Below, piece after piece: positions 27,119 through 36,415 of a DNA stretch of 64,000 nucleotides. This stretch comes from Deltaproteobacteria bacterium (GTDB taxonomy: Bacteria; Desulfobacterota; Desulfuromonadia; Geobacterales; Geobacteraceae). A program made the position numbers and the translations under genes. A model generated the notes under the pieces. That model was not told the DNA's origin and ran no database searches. It was given only the letters and a program-made list of their open reading frames with translations. Numbering within the stretch: position 1 is the stretch's first letter; each line of letters starts with the position of its first letter. The stretch covers positions 62,001-126,000 of the forward strand of contig SBEG01000008.1 in the NCBI GenBank assembly GCA_009668975.1, in the 5' to 3' direction.

Positions 27119-27456
27119 AGGTAACCTCGTAGGATGGATCGCTTCTGCACAAGAAGTCAATCGGCCACAGGCTGGGTCCCTGGCTCAGAAGCGGCCGAAA
27201 AACTATCCAAAACATCTGCACAACGCCGGGCCGGAAGACGCCGTTTGACACCGTCGCAGGGAGACACTAATTCAGGATTTACTATATACAACCGGCCAGT
27301 TGACGTCAACACGGCGATTCAAAACTTCTTCCTGCACCCGGGTCCTGACCTTTTCCTCTTGTCTTTTAACTGCTATGGTATACTCTGATAATTCGTGTCA
27401 CCCTGGAGGTGATCCGGGCGCAATGATTCGCAATTCCCTGTATCCGGAGGTTATCC
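27119..27456. other. divergent intergenic region with a perfect 12-bp palindrome
   Basis: 338 bp between the M16 unit (minus) and the secreted protein gene (plus). GTTGACGTCAAC at 27299-27310 is a perfect palindrome near the middle, a possible operator for either side. A TATACT at 27379-27384 could be the -10 of the plus-strand gene, but no well-spaced -35 was found. Confidence 0.5.
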
Positions 27457-27858
27457 GTGAAGATCCTCAGCAGCATTTTCATCGTTCCACTCCTTTTCGC
27501 GAGCTTGGCGGCAGCAGCTTCAGCCCCTTCGTTTGAAACTCTTTCCAAGCTCCCGGTGGTGCGTTTCGGAGATCCGCTTCCCGCCTCCGACTTTATCCTG
27601 CTCTTTTCCGCCGGCCAGCCTATCACCATGTCCATCACCATCGAGGGGAGTCTTTTTTCTCAGCCGGCCAAGAATGAGCTGACTGTCATCCCAGCCCGTG
27701 AAATATTCGTCTATCGTGACTGGGCAAGCCTTGACGGTCTGGTCTGGATGCAGCGCAGTGATCTGATAACAAGCGATGTGGTCGTGAAAATTCCCGGGTA
27801 CAACCATCCCTTACCGGGTGTGCTGAAAGTACGGATGGATCTGCCCGCGACCAGGTAA
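27457..27858 (+). CDS. small secreted protein, unknown function
   Basis: 133 residues from GTG 27457 with GGAGG upstream. A signal peptide ([21 protein letters not shown]) leads a beta-rich mature domain of about 110 residues ([32 protein letters not shown]). No cysteines or known motifs. It lies 29 bp before msrB in the same direction and may share its transcript. Confidence 0.7.
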   Translation: MKILSSIFIVPLLFASLAAAASAPSFETLSKLPVVRFGDPLPASDFILLFSAGQPITMSITIEGSLFSQPAKNELTVIPAREIFVYRDWASLDGLVWMQRSDLITSDVVVKIPGYNHPLPGVLKVRMDLPATR

Positions 27859-27887
27859 TGTGCCTGATCCGCAAAGGAGAACAAACC

Positions 27888-28460
27888 ATGAAAATCATCA
27901 CCCGGTCAGCAGTCTTGGGAACGTGCTTTTTCATGTTCTTTGCCACGCTGATAACCGCCTGCGAGGGTTCCGGCCGGAAAGAAGCCCGGACCACAAAGGC
28001 GGAGAAGGTAACCAAATCCGCACAGCTGCGGGTCTATTCCGTTGCGCAGGGAGGGTACTACATGACCACAAAGGTAGAAAAGAGCGAGGATGAATGGCGC
28101 AAGCAACTGACCGCGGAACAGTACTACGTAACACGGAAGAAGGGCACGGAAAAACCTTTTGCCAATGCCTGGTGGAACAACCACGAAAAGGGTGTGTATC
28201 GCTGCGTCTGCTGCGATCTCGACCTGTTCAGCTCCGAGGCGAAATACGAGTCAGGAACCGGCTGGCCGAGCTTCTGGCAACCGGTTGCCCTGGAAAACAT
28301 TGCCACGAAACCGGACAACAGCCTGTTTGTCAAGCGAACCGAGGTCCTGTGCAGCAGGTGCGATGCCCACCTGGGGCATGTCTTTGACGATGGGCCCAAG
28401 CCGACCGGGCTCCGCTATTGCATGAATTCGGCAGCTTTGAAATTCGTAAAAGCCAAGTAG
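27888..28460 (+). CDS. msrB: lipoprotein-type methionine-R-sulfoxide reductase B
   Basis: 190 residues from ATG 27888 (AAAGGAGA upstream). The first 25 residues form a lipoprotein signal with lipobox LITAC, so the enzyme is expected to be anchored in the envelope. The MsrB domain has two zinc CxxC pairs (CVCC and CSRC), the fold motif [10 protein letters not shown] and catalytic Cys178 in [10 protein letters not shown]. It repairs R-methionine sulfoxide. A recycling Cys of the usual type is not obvious, so reduction may use an external thiol donor. Confidence 0.93.
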   Translation: MKIITRSAVLGTCFFMFFATLITACEGSGRKEARTTKAEKVTKSAQLRVYSVAQGGYYMTTKVEKSEDEWRKQLTAEQYYVTRKKGTEKPFANAWWNNHEKGVYRCVCCDLDLFSSEAKYESGTGWPSFWQPVALENIATKPDNSLFVKRTEVLCSRCDAHLGHVFDDGPKPTGLRYCMNSAALKFVKAK

Positions 28461-28526
28461 AGTTGCTGTCAGACAAAGTGTGCGGATGTTTTCGAACCTG
28501 CCTGCGACTATCCAAGGAGCCGCCCC

Positions 28527-29477
28527 ATGAACAAAGTACTTTTGGGTTCCACCGGCCTGAGCGTCAACCGCCTGGTCTTCGGGACCCTGCCGCTCGGCCC
28601 CTTGCAGGCAAACCTTTCCGCCACGGCAGGCGGGGCGTTAATCCGTCACGCCCTGGAATCAGGCGTCACCCTGCTCGACACGGCCGAGCTTTACGGCACC
28701 TACCCCCATATCCGTGAGGCGCTCCGCGGTTTCTCCGGCGAAGTCCGGATTGCCAGTAAAACCCATGCGACCACAGCTGCCGAGGCCCGGGGCCATGTGG
28801 TGAAAGCGCTTCAGGAACTGGCGATCGAACGTCTCGATATCGTGCATATCCATGGCGCACGACTGGCTGATCCCTGTCGCGAGCGGGCCGCGGTACTCGA
28901 GGAACTGCTGCTGATGAAGCAGGAGGGCAAAATAGGGCATCTGGGCATCTCCTCCCATTACATCGCGGCATTCCGGGAAGCGGCCCGTCATCCCGAAATT
29001 GAGGTTGTCCATCCGTTGATCAACCGGATCGGAATGGGCATCATGGACGGTAGCGCCGCTGAAATGGCTGAAGCGATCGCCTGCTGCTCAGAAAGCGGCA
29101 AGGGTGTCTATGCCATGAAGGCGCTGGCCGGCGGCAATCTCATTTCCGAGGCGAGAGCCAGCATCCGCTATGTTCTCGGTCTCCCCGGCGTCGACGCGCT
29201 GGCTCTGGGCATGCTGTCGCGAGAGGAGATCGATGCCAACCTGAAACTCTGCTCTCTCGATGAAGCGCATGACGAGGCCTGGGGAATCTTGGAAAAACGT
29301 CGCCGCACGTTCAAGATCATGGAAAAATTCTGCAATGGCTGCGGCGACTGTATCGATGCCTGCATTGCCCAGGCCTTGGTATTGGAAGCCGGCGTTGCCC
29401 GGGTTAAGGAAGAAGAGTGTATCCTCTGCGGCTACTGTGCCGCAGCCTGTCCGGATTTTCTCATCCGGGTGGTGTAA
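28527..29477 (+). CDS. aldo/keto reductase with C-terminal 2[4Fe-4S] ferredoxin domain
   Basis: 316 residues. The AKR barrel has the catalytic tetrad regions LLDTAELYG (Asp, Tyr), ASKTHAT (Lys) and VHIHGARL (His). The last 55 residues hold two cluster motifs, CNGCGDCIDAC and CILCGYCAAACP, forming a bacterial ferredoxin-like tail. This type occurs in many anaerobes and may draw electrons from ferredoxin rather than only NADPH; the substrate is unknown. AAGGAG upstream. Confidence 0.93.
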   Translation: MNKVLLGSTGLSVNRLVFGTLPLGPLQANLSATAGGALIRHALESGVTLLDTAELYGTYPHIREALRGFSGEVRIASKTHATTAAEARGHVVKALQELAIERLDIVHIHGARLADPCRERAAVLEELLLMKQEGKIGHLGISSHYIAAFREAARHPEIEVVHPLINRIGMGIMDGSAAEMAEAIACCSESGKGVYAMKALAGGNLISEARASIRYVLGLPGVDALALGMLSREEIDANLKLCSLDEAHDEAWGILEKRRRTFKIMEKFCNGCGDCIDACIAQALVLEAGVARVKEEECILCGYCAAACPDFLIRVV

Positions 29478-29513
29478 CAAGAGAGAAACGACCCCGGCAC
29501 TTTGCCTCGAAGA

Positions 29514-29555
29514 AAATACGGCCCCCATCAGCGATTGCCGATGGGGGCCGTATTC
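29514..29555. terminator. bidirectional terminator
   Basis: Perfect stem of about 14 bp (ATACGGCCCCCATC / GATGGGGGCCGTAT) with flanking A- and T-rich ends, between convergent genes ending at 29477 and 29611. Confidence 0.88.
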
Positions 29556-29610
29556 ATAGTATCTTCCGAAGCAGCCGCTGATTTCGGAACTTTTTCGGCT
29601 GTTCAAAGCG

Positions 29611-30915
29611 CTATGAACGGAGATATTCCTCAATCTTCCGGGCCAAGGTCTCGAAAATTCTCCGGAACTCCTGCTCGTCCTTTTCCAGCAGGGTAACGCG
29701 GAAGCCTTGCAGATGGGTGGAGAAGGAAGAAAGTGGGACAACGCAAATCCCGGTATTGGCGAGGAGATGGTAGACGAACCTTTTATCGGGAGCGACACCG
29801 GGTGCGGTTACCAATCCATCCACCAACTCCAAAATCTCGGGATTTTCAATAGGCAGCGTCTGCTTGTGGGTCAACAACCCATCCTGGAAGGCGACTGCCA
29901 TGTAAAAGGCTCCATTACTGCGATTCACCATCAATCCCGGCAGGTCCTTGAGATAACTGTAGGCGATGTTGCTCATCCTTTCATAGCGGGCAATTCTCTC
30001 GTCAAGATAGCACTGATACTCGGGATGGGAAAAGATGGCGGGCAAAGCCTTCTGGGGCAGCGTGGTCGAACAGACCTCATTCATCTTGGTGTTGAGAATG
30101 GCGTTCACGTATTTCTTGAAACGGGCATTCTTATCCGTATTGTAGAACTCGATCCAGCCGCAACGGGAACCGGGCCAGGGAAACTCTTTGGAAATGCCGC
30201 GCATGGCCAAGGCCGGAACGTCACCGATCACCGCCGAAAGGGGCAGCGTTTCCTCGCCGTTATAGACGATATTGTTATAGACCTCATCGGCAATGAGGAA
30301 CAGGCCATACTCTTTGGCAATGGCGACAATCTCGCGCAGAATCTTCTCGGGATAGACCATCCCGGTCGGATTATCCGGATTGATGATGAGGATCCCGGAG
30401 ATTGCCGGGTTGTATTTTACATGGTTTCGCAGGTCATCCAGATCGGGATACCAGTTATTTTCCGGCTGTAGGCGGTAACAGACCGAAGCCGCATTGGCAT
30501 GGGCCGATTCACCGGTGGAGTGCGTGGTATAAGTTGGCGAAGGGGTAAGGATCCGGGTTTCCGGTTTCAGGGTACCGTATACTTTGGCGATGGCGTCACC
30601 GAGCCCGTTAAAGAAAATGATGTCGTCCGGCGTGATTTGGGCGCCACCGCGCTTGTTGGTTATTTCGCAGAGAAACTTCCGGGTTTCCAGAACGCCGCGC
30701 GTGTGGCAATAGCCGTAGGTTTCGTCGTTCATGACCTCCCGTGCCACCAGTTCCTTCATCCAGGCCGGGACTTTCTCCCCCTTGACGATCGGATCGCCGA
30801 TGTTTTCCCAGTTTATTTTGACGCCGTACTTTTGAAGTTTTTCCGCCACATTGACGATGTTGCGGATCTCGTACGTCAGTTCACCCGCCCCCGGATTGAC
30901 AAGTTCGTTTCGCAT
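29611..30915 (-). CDS. PLP-dependent class I/II aminotransferase
   Basis: 434 residues. The PLP lysine is in RGISKEFPWPGSRCGW, and INPDNPTGMVYP and DEVYNNIVY are the usual cofactor-contact motifs. It resembles aspartate/alanine-type transaminases. Substrate cannot be told from sequence. Single gene with terminators on both sides. Confidence 0.9.
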   Translation of the reverse strand: MRNELVNPGAGELTYEIRNIVNVAEKLQKYGVKINWENIGDPIVKGEKVPAWMKELVAREVMNDETYGYCHTRGVLETRKFLCEITNKRGGAQITPDDIIFFNGLGDAIAKVYGTLKPETRILTPSPTYTTHSTGESAHANAASVCYRLQPENNWYPDLDDLRNHVKYNPAISGILIINPDNPTGMVYPEKILREIVAIAKEYGLFLIADEVYNNIVYNGEETLPLSAVIGDVPALAMRGISKEFPWPGSRCGWIEFYNTDKNARFKKYVNAILNTKMNEVCSTTLPQKALPAIFSHPEYQCYLDERIARYERMSNIAYSYLKDLPGLMVNRSNGAFYMAVAFQDGLLTHKQTLPIENPEILELVDGLVTAPGVAPDKRFVYHLLANTGICVVPLSSFSTHLQGFRVTLLEKDEQEFRRIFETLARKIEEYLRS

Positions 30916-30962
30916 ACTTTCTCCCAGAACATTCCGTAGTTAACAGCAGACTCCATTGTCCG

Positions 30963-31000
30963 AAAAATATAAAGGGCCGTGGGTTGTACCCACGGCCCTT
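30963..31000 (-). terminator. Rho-independent terminator upstream of the aminotransferase
   Basis: Perfect 12-bp stem AAGGGCCGTGGG / CCCACGGCCCTT, 5-base loop, followed on the minus strand by TATATTTTTC. It closes a transcript that includes the possible 28-residue peptide and perhaps the SH3 gene. Confidence 0.88.
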
Positions 31001-31025
31001 ATAAATAAAGAATATTTGTGAAAAT

Positions 31026-31112
31026 TCACATGGCAGCGGATACACGTGCGGCTTTACGCGCCGCGGCGCTGATAGCTCGTGCTGCTAAAGGTGCCATGTT
31101 GAAAGATTTCAT
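31026..31112 (-). CDS. possible 28-residue alanine-rich cationic peptide
   Basis: Reads MKSFNMAPLAARAISAAARK then AARVSAAM, ending 26 bp before a strong terminator. It would form an amphipathic helix with five positive residues. No good ribosome binding site is seen, and an overlapping 44-codon frame exists on the other strand, so coding is uncertain. It could instead be a small RNA or the 3' end of the SH3 gene transcript. Confidence 0.3.
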   Translation of the reverse strand: MKSFNMAPLAARAISAAARKAARVSAAM

Positions 31113-31188
31113 GTTTTTTGGAATAGCACAGGGCTTTCAGCAAGTCAACACTTTTGTCCTGTGACGATAATCTGGCAGGGTACCCCTC

Positions 31189-31821
31189 TCACCCTTCTAC
31201 CAGAATTACCAGCTTGCCGTTACCGTCACACCAGCGCAGCCAGCCGCGGGTGCCATCCTCTGATCGAATCAGAGCCCATCTGCCGCGAATTTCAATAACA
31301 CTCAATTTTTGGCCGGGAGTGATGCTCCCCAGAGCTGGGGAAGACTCGCGCGGTTCCTGGTGCACTTTTGAATATGATGCTCTCAGATTTGGCAGAAGAT
31401 TCACGACACGTCCCGGGAGGAAATCCGGCCAGAGGTAAAACTCCCAGAACCGTCGACCTTCAATCCAGCCCTCCCGGCCGGCATCGTCATAGGCAAGCCG
31501 GTACCAGTCCCCTCTTTTACCCGTTGCCGCAACAGGGAACACACCGGAAGGAACGGCAACGGAAAGAGACACTGAGGGAAGATGAGCAGCGTTGACCTGA
31601 GCAATCTGTTCGATACCGGGAGATTTATACAGTGCTAGTTTTGTTAATTCATCGCCCTGTTCAGTAAATGCGGGTCGCAGAAACAGAATGCCAATGCCGG
31701 CACGGGGCCTTTCTGAAGCTGCCTGCACACTGGAATAAAAAAACAGGACGACACTCGCCAGTGCAACCAGGAGCGCGCTACCAGATCTTCCGAAGTTCCG
31801 CGAGATATGCATCCGACTCAT
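31189..31821 (-). CDS. secreted SH3-domain protein
   Basis: 210 residues with a signal peptide (SALLVALASVVLFFYSSVQAA). The mature part has bacterial SH3-like segments: VFPVAATGKRGDWYRLAY with GREGWIEG, and a second (SYSKVHQEPRESS, GQKLSVIEIRGRWALIR, GTRGWLRW). Such domains bind peptidoglycan or other wall components. ATG 31821 follows GGAGAGGG and lies inside the end of the WbuC gene, a 44-bp overlap. Confidence 0.8.
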   Translation of the reverse strand: MSRMHISRNFGRSGSALLVALASVVLFFYSSVQAASERPRAGIGILFLRPAFTEQGDELTKLALYKSPGIEQIAQVNAAHLPSVSLSVAVPSGVFPVAATGKRGDWYRLAYDDAGREGWIEGRRFWEFYLWPDFLPGRVVNLLPNLRASYSKVHQEPRESSPALGSITPGQKLSVIEIRGRWALIRSEDGTRGWLRWCDGNGKLVILVEG

Positions 31822-32251
31822 CTCTGCCCTCTCCGGGCGCCCAAGGAGCCCTCTCTTCAGCCGTCAGCGCCCGGTACGGTCCGGCCTTGCTCTCGAAAAA
31901 AACCGTACCGCTTTCCAGACTGACCAATGTATGGAACTCACCATGGGGTATGTTGACCCCCACGGCAACTCCTCCAGGAGAAAGAATCGCCGTCTCCAAG
32001 ACATTTCCCTCTTCATCAAAGAAGACTACTCCGAGGCGGCCCCGCAGGAGGATTATCGTCTCCTCCTTTTCCGGACCAAGATGGCGGTGCGGAGGAATAT
32101 ACGAGTCTGTCTCCACGGCGTTGAGAAGCCGGTGGCACGACGAATCATCCTGTTGGTGAAAATTGAGGTTTTTGCGCAATCTAGGCGTGGTTTTTGCTTC
32201 TCGGGTAACCGTATCAAGGATTTCCTGACTGATAACGCGCAGACTTTTCAT
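31778..32251 (-). CDS. WbuC-family cupin metalloprotein
   Basis: 157 residues. The cupin motif is split as SYIPPHRHLGPEKEETIILLRG, in which two His and Glu can bind metal, and ends with PHGEFHTLVSLE. It matches the WbuC family often found near O-antigen genes, but none are present here. Function unknown. It overlaps the SH3 gene downstream by 44 bp. Confidence 0.85.
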   Translation of the reverse strand: MKSLRVISQEILDTVTREAKTTPRLRKNLNFHQQDDSSCHRLLNAVETDSYIPPHRHLGPEKEETIILLRGRLGVVFFDEEGNVLETAILSPGGVAVGVNIPHGEFHTLVSLESGTVFFESKAGPYRALTAEERAPWAPGEGRDESDAYLAELRKIW

Positions 32252-32409
32252 CTGATTTTCTCCAGAGGTTCACGAAAAACAAGGTATCTAATGCAAGAAA
32301 TTCGGTATGATAGCAGACATAATGGAGACAAGGCAAGGGATTGCGGAATGGGGAACAAAATGGGATCGGTATCCGACCGGCTGGAGGGTATCCAACCGGT
32401 TGGATAGAT

Positions 32410-32895
32410 TTACTTAGGACTGGCTGTGGTTGCTATCTTCTCAGGAGTAATGCCCCACTCCGCCAATTCCCGCAGGCACATTTCCACCAGGGTGTGGAGC
32501 TTGGCCTCCACCGCTGGCGAAAGCTCAACCCCCAATTCGATTGCTTCCGGCTGAATGCCGAGAAGTATCGTCTCGGGCGTGGCATGTCCTTGAAGGATCG
32601 AAACGGCAAGCAGATCTTTCAGGCCCATCTGATGGGGAGACAACTTGGTTTCAAAAGCTATTGGAATCTCGTCACCGGTAAGCCTGACGACGGTTCCCGG
32701 TGGACCTCCGGTCGCCATGGCATCGATAATCAGGAGATGGTCCAAATTTTCGAGAAAAGGCAAGAGATCAAGACCGAGGGTGCCACCATCCAACACGGTC
32801 ACCCCGGCCGGGAAGACATAGTTCGACGCAAGGCACTGCACGACCCTGACCCCTACCCCGTCATCTGTCATGACCAGGTTACCTATTCCGAGCAC
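32410..32895 (-). CDS. hyaD: [NiFe] hydrogenase maturation protease (HyaD/HybD family)
   Basis: 161 residues from GTG 32895; a CTG at 32907 behind GGGGAGG would add four residues (SVLV) and restore the usual first strand, so the true start may be there. GIGNLVMTDDGVGVRVV holds the metal-binding Asp/Glu region, and DGGTLGLDLLPFL and IDAMATG follow. It trims the C-terminal tail of the large subunit after nickel insertion. Last gene in the hydrogenase operon. Confidence 0.92.
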   Translation of the reverse strand: MLGIGNLVMTDDGVGVRVVQCLASNYVFPAGVTVLDGGTLGLDLLPFLENLDHLLIIDAMATGGPPGTVVRLTGDEIPIAFETKLSPHQMGLKDLLAVSILQGHATPETILLGIQPEAIELGVELSPAVEAKLHTLVEMCLRELAEWGITPEKIATTASPK

Positions 32896-32910
32896 GAGAA
32901 CGGACAGACG

Positions 32911-33570
32911 CTAATCCTCCCCTTCCGGAACAGTTTTGTAGCCACCAAAAATGCTCGAAATAACACCATTTTTTTCCTTCACATCCATGAGCCAGGCACT
33001 ATAGACGTGGTGAATGGCAAAGGCAATCAGAAACCACATGACAATCTTATGGGTCAGGCGGAGGCCCTGATTGCTGCCGAAAACATATACCCAGCTAAAG
33101 ACAGTGCTTAAAAAGCCTCCGGGTGCATACTGGGCATAAAGAGCGAAGCCGGTACAAATCATCACCAGATACAATGCAAATACCCAGAGATAGGCAGCGC
33201 CGGCCATGCCATTATGGCCTACGCAGTGAGGAGGCGTGGGCTTGAAAAAGGTGTAGAAGAGAAAGGTTTCCTTCATGTTTTTGCGGCCTTCTTTGAAGGC
33301 CCACGGGGTGAATACTCGCCAGCTGGCGTATTTGTTGCCGACAAAGGCCCAGTAGATCCGAGCTATCACGCTGATGGTAAAGGCAAATGCGACGACGAAA
33401 TGGACGAATCGCATCCAACCCATAATATACTGGGAGGGGTTGTGAGCAAGGGTCTTGCCCCAGCCAATATAGATACCGGTCACTGACAGGATGAGAATAG
33501 AGAGAAAGTTAACCCAGTGAACTATCCTGACCGGCCATTCCCATACATATCTGACTTCGATCTTTTCCAT
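32911..33570 (-). CDS. hyaC: [NiFe] hydrogenase cytochrome b subunit
   Basis: 219 residues with four membrane segments (about residues 18-36, 55-75, 120-145, 170-195). Heme-binding histidines are in VHWVNFLSI, VHFVVAF, LTHKIVMWFLIAFAIHHVYSA. It links the periplasmic hydrogenase to the quinone pool. Lies between the large subunit and the maturation protease. Confidence 0.93.
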   Translation of the reverse strand: MEKIEVRYVWEWPVRIVHWVNFLSILILSVTGIYIGWGKTLAHNPSQYIMGWMRFVHFVVAFAFTISVIARIYWAFVGNKYASWRVFTPWAFKEGRKNMKETFLFYTFFKPTPPHCVGHNGMAGAAYLWVFALYLVMICTGFALYAQYAPGGFLSTVFSWVYVFGSNQGLRLTHKIVMWFLIAFAIHHVYSAWLMDVKEKNGVISSIFGGYKTVPEGED

Positions 33571-33580
33571 GGTCAGCCTC

Positions 33581-35290
33581 CTACCTCACCTTTACTGTTA
33601 CCGTTTCGCCATCCTCCGGGTCAAAGAGATGCACCGCGCAGGCAAGACAGGGGTCAAAGGAATGGATGGTTCGCAAAATTTCAAGAGGCCGTTTCGGATC
33701 CGCCAACGGTGTCCCCACCAATGCAGCTTCATAGGGTCCGCGCTGTCCCTTGGCGTCACGCGGTGATGCGAGCCAGGTTGAAGGTACAACCGCCTGGTAA
33801 TTGAGAATCTTCTCGTCCTTGATTCTGATCCAGTGGCCGAGAGAACCTCGGGGAGCCTCATGCCAGCCATAGCCCTTCGCTTCGGCAGGCCAGGTGGACG
33901 GATCCCATTTCTCATTGTTGTGAATCGCGTAATCACCACCCTTGATGTTGGCGGTCAGGGCAGTAAGCCATTCGGGAAGCTTCTGGGCCAGCAGCAGGGT
34001 TTCGATACCACGGGCGGCAGTCCGGCCGAGGGTGGAGAAGAGCGCTTCCGGGCCCACCTGAAGTTTGGCCAGGACCATGTCCACCGCGGCCTTTGTTTCC
34101 TTGTGGCCGGATGCGTAGGCAACGAGGCAGCGGGCCAGCGGGCCGACCTCGGTCACCAGACCATCATAGCGCGGCGCCTTGACCCAGGAGTATTTCTTAT
34201 CGGTGTCGAGATACTCGTAGGGCGGCTTCGGACCGCTGTAATTATACTTGGTTTCACCTTCCCACGGATGCAGACCTTTCCCGGGGCCCCCGGCGTAGTC
34301 ATACCAGGCATGGTCAACGTACTCGGCAATTTTTTCCTGATCAACGGGATGTACTTTGCTCAGATCCTTGTTGAGGATCATCCCGCGCGGCATCCAGAGA
34401 ACTTCCGGCTTGCCGCTGTTGTCGGAGGGAAACTCTCCGTAGCTCATGAAGTTGCCGATGCCGCCGCCGATGCCTGCCCATTCCTTGTAGAAGGAGGCCA
34501 CGGCCAGAAGGTCGGGAATGTAGACCTTTTCGACGAATTCCTTCGCCCTTGCTAACAGCCGGCTGATCTCCATCAGCTTATCGGCATTGAGAGCGTTCTG
34601 TGAATCCGGATCGATCGGAATGGCCATGCCGCCAACCAGGAAGGTCTGGGGATGAGGATTCTTGCTCCCGAGGATGGCATGGATGCGGATGATGTCCTTC
34701 TGCCACTCCAGCGCCTCCAGGTAGTGGGCGGTGGCCATCAGGTTCGCTTCCGGCGGCAACTTGTAGGCCGGGTGTCCCCAGTAAGCATTGGCAAAGGGGC
34801 CAAGCCGTCCCTTGCTGACAAAGGCCTGCAGTTTTTCCTGAACCCCCTTGAAGTAGGTAGGAGAGTTGAGCGGCCAGTCGGATAGGGACGCTGCCAGTGC
34901 CGCGGTCTGTGCCGGGTCGGCCTTCAAGGCCGAGGTAATATCAACCCAGTCAAGGGCATGTAAATGATAGAAATGGATCACGTGGTCCTGAACGTTCTGT
35001 ACGCCCATGATGATGTTTCTGATCAGTTCGGCATTGGGCGGGATCTTGATCCCGAGAGCATGCTCCACGCTCCGGATGGAGGCAATGGAATGGACCGTGG
35101 TGCAAACACCGCAGAAACGCTGGACAAAAACCCAGGCGTCGCGTGGATCGCGCCCCTGCAGAATCTGTTCGATCCCGCGGAACATGGTACTGCTGCTCCA
35201 GGCATCGGCTACCTGGTTGCCGGACACTTCGGCTTCGATCCGGAGGTGCCCTTCTATTCTGGTAATGGGGTCAATGACGATTTTTGCCAT
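33581..35290 (-). CDS. hyaB: [NiFe] hydrogenase large subunit
   Basis: 569 residues. The nickel ligands are in the N-terminal RFCGVCTTVHS (L1) and C-terminal DPCLACAVH (L2) motifs; the 15 residues after that His are the extension removed on maturation. RIEGHLRIEAEV opens the protein. It belongs to group 1 membrane-bound uptake hydrogenases, which oxidise H2 in the periplasm and pass electrons to quinone. Confidence 0.97.
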   Translation of the reverse strand: MAKIVIDPITRIEGHLRIEAEVSGNQVADAWSSSTMFRGIEQILQGRDPRDAWVFVQRFCGVCTTVHSIASIRSVEHALGIKIPPNAELIRNIIMGVQNVQDHVIHFYHLHALDWVDITSALKADPAQTAALAASLSDWPLNSPTYFKGVQEKLQAFVSKGRLGPFANAYWGHPAYKLPPEANLMATAHYLEALEWQKDIIRIHAILGSKNPHPQTFLVGGMAIPIDPDSQNALNADKLMEISRLLARAKEFVEKVYIPDLLAVASFYKEWAGIGGGIGNFMSYGEFPSDNSGKPEVLWMPRGMILNKDLSKVHPVDQEKIAEYVDHAWYDYAGGPGKGLHPWEGETKYNYSGPKPPYEYLDTDKKYSWVKAPRYDGLVTEVGPLARCLVAYASGHKETKAAVDMVLAKLQVGPEALFSTLGRTAARGIETLLLAQKLPEWLTALTANIKGGDYAIHNNEKWDPSTWPAEAKGYGWHEAPRGSLGHWIRIKDEKILNYQAVVPSTWLASPRDAKGQRGPYEAALVGTPLADPKRPLEILRTIHSFDPCLACAVHLFDPEDGETVTVKVR

Positions 35291-35293
35291 AGG

Positions 35294-36415
35294 TTACTCC
35301 TCCTTCTTTCCATCTGCAGCCTTATCCTTCTTGAGGGCACTGATAATTCCGTGACCCGCGAATGCCGCGGCAGTAGCAATTGCAAGCCCGGCGCCGATCT
35401 GGTTAGCCGTGTATTCGATGCCGAAGCCCGGGACGTTCGGCAGACGCCGGTAAAATGGCGTCATGGTATCCCAGAAATTCGCTTCGGAACAGCCAACACA
35501 GCCATGCCCGGCTCCAACCGGCCAACTCGTTTTTTCATTGTAGCGCTGAGTAGGACAGTTGTGGAAGGTCTCGGGGCCCTTGCAGCCCATTTTGTAGAGG
35601 CAGTGTCCCTGGCGGTGCGGAAGATCACCCCATTGCTCCACGTACTGGCCGGCATCGAAGTGCGGACGCCGCTCGCAGTTGTCATGGATTCTCTTGCCAT
35701 AGGCAAACAGCGGCCGGCCCTGACTGTCGGTAGCAGGCAATTTGCCGAAGGTGAGATAGTGGACTATCGTTGCGGTCAGGTTGTCTGGATTCAAGGGACA
35801 ACCGGGAAGGTTGATGACTGTCGCGCCCGGAACCGCCTCCTTTACGCCGACCGCACCGGTGGGATTCGGCGCCGCGGCAGGTATACCGCCGAAGGTTGCG
35901 CAGGTTCCGACCGCAATGGTTGCGAAGGCGTTGCCACAGACTTCCCGCGCCACATCCAGGGATGATTTCCCGGCAACACAGCTGTAGACGCCCCCGTCCT
36001 TCATCGGGATGGAGCCTTCCACGACAGCGATGTATTTCCCCTTATTCTCACGAATCGCTTTCATCAGGTTCTCTTCAGCCTGGTGGCCGGCAGCTGCCAT
36101 AATGGTTTCATGATAATCGAGGGACAGGACATCCAGAATGATGTCGGCTACGGACGGGTTTGACGCCCTCAGCAATGCTTCCGTATCGCCGGCGCAGTCC
36201 TGGAATTCAAGCCAGACAAGGGTGGGGCGCTGAACCTCATCGAGTGCCTGGGCGATCTTGGGAGCAAAGGTGATGGGGAGCGCCAGGGCCGCGGACATGG
36301 CGGTACAGAACTTCATGAAGTCACGGCGGGAAACCCCTTTCTCCTCCCAAATTGTCCTTTTTCCGGTCTGCTGTTCTTCGGCAACAATCCCTTGTTCCTT
36401 GTCTTTACTATCCAT
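35294..36415 (-). CDS. hyaA: [NiFe] hydrogenase small subunit, Tat-exported
   Basis: 373 residues. A twin-arginine signal (SRRDFMKFC, then ALALPITFAPKIAQA) sends the folded dimer to the periplasm. Fe-S cluster ligands are found in WLEFQDCAGD, GTCATFGG, NLPGCPLNP, HDNCERRPHFDAGQY, GHCLYKMGCKGPETFHNCP and GHGCVGCSE. A C-terminal hydrophobic helix (GAGLAIATAAAFAGHGI) anchors it. AAGGAGG precedes the ATG. First gene of the operon; only 3 bp separate it from the large subunit gene. Confidence 0.97.
   Translation of the reverse strand: MDSKDKEQGIVAEEQQTGKRTIWEEKGVSRRDFMKFCTAMSAALALPITFAPKIAQALDEVQRPTLVWLEFQDCAGDTEALLRASNPSVADIILDVLSLDYHETIMAAAGHQAEENLMKAIRENKGKYIAVVEGSIPMKDGGVYSCVAGKSSLDVAREVCGNAFATIAVGTCATFGGIPAAAPNPTGAVGVKEAVPGATVINLPGCPLNPDNLTATIVHYLTFGKLPATDSQGRPLFAYGKRIHDNCERRPHFDAGQYVEQWGDLPHRQGHCLYKMGCKGPETFHNCPTQRYNEKTSWPVGAGHGCVGCSEANFWDTMTPFYRRLPNVPGFGIEYTANQIGAGLAIATAAAFAGHGIISALKKDKAADGKKEE

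Noticed and set aside
31030..31164. 44-codon plus-strand alanine-rich frame
   Set aside because: No ribosome binding site; the terminator orientation favours the minus strand.
32389..32406. 18-bp palindrome TATCCAACCGGTTGGATA after hyaD
   Set aside because: Perfect palindrome but without T-run or nearby promoter; purpose unclear, and it may be chance.
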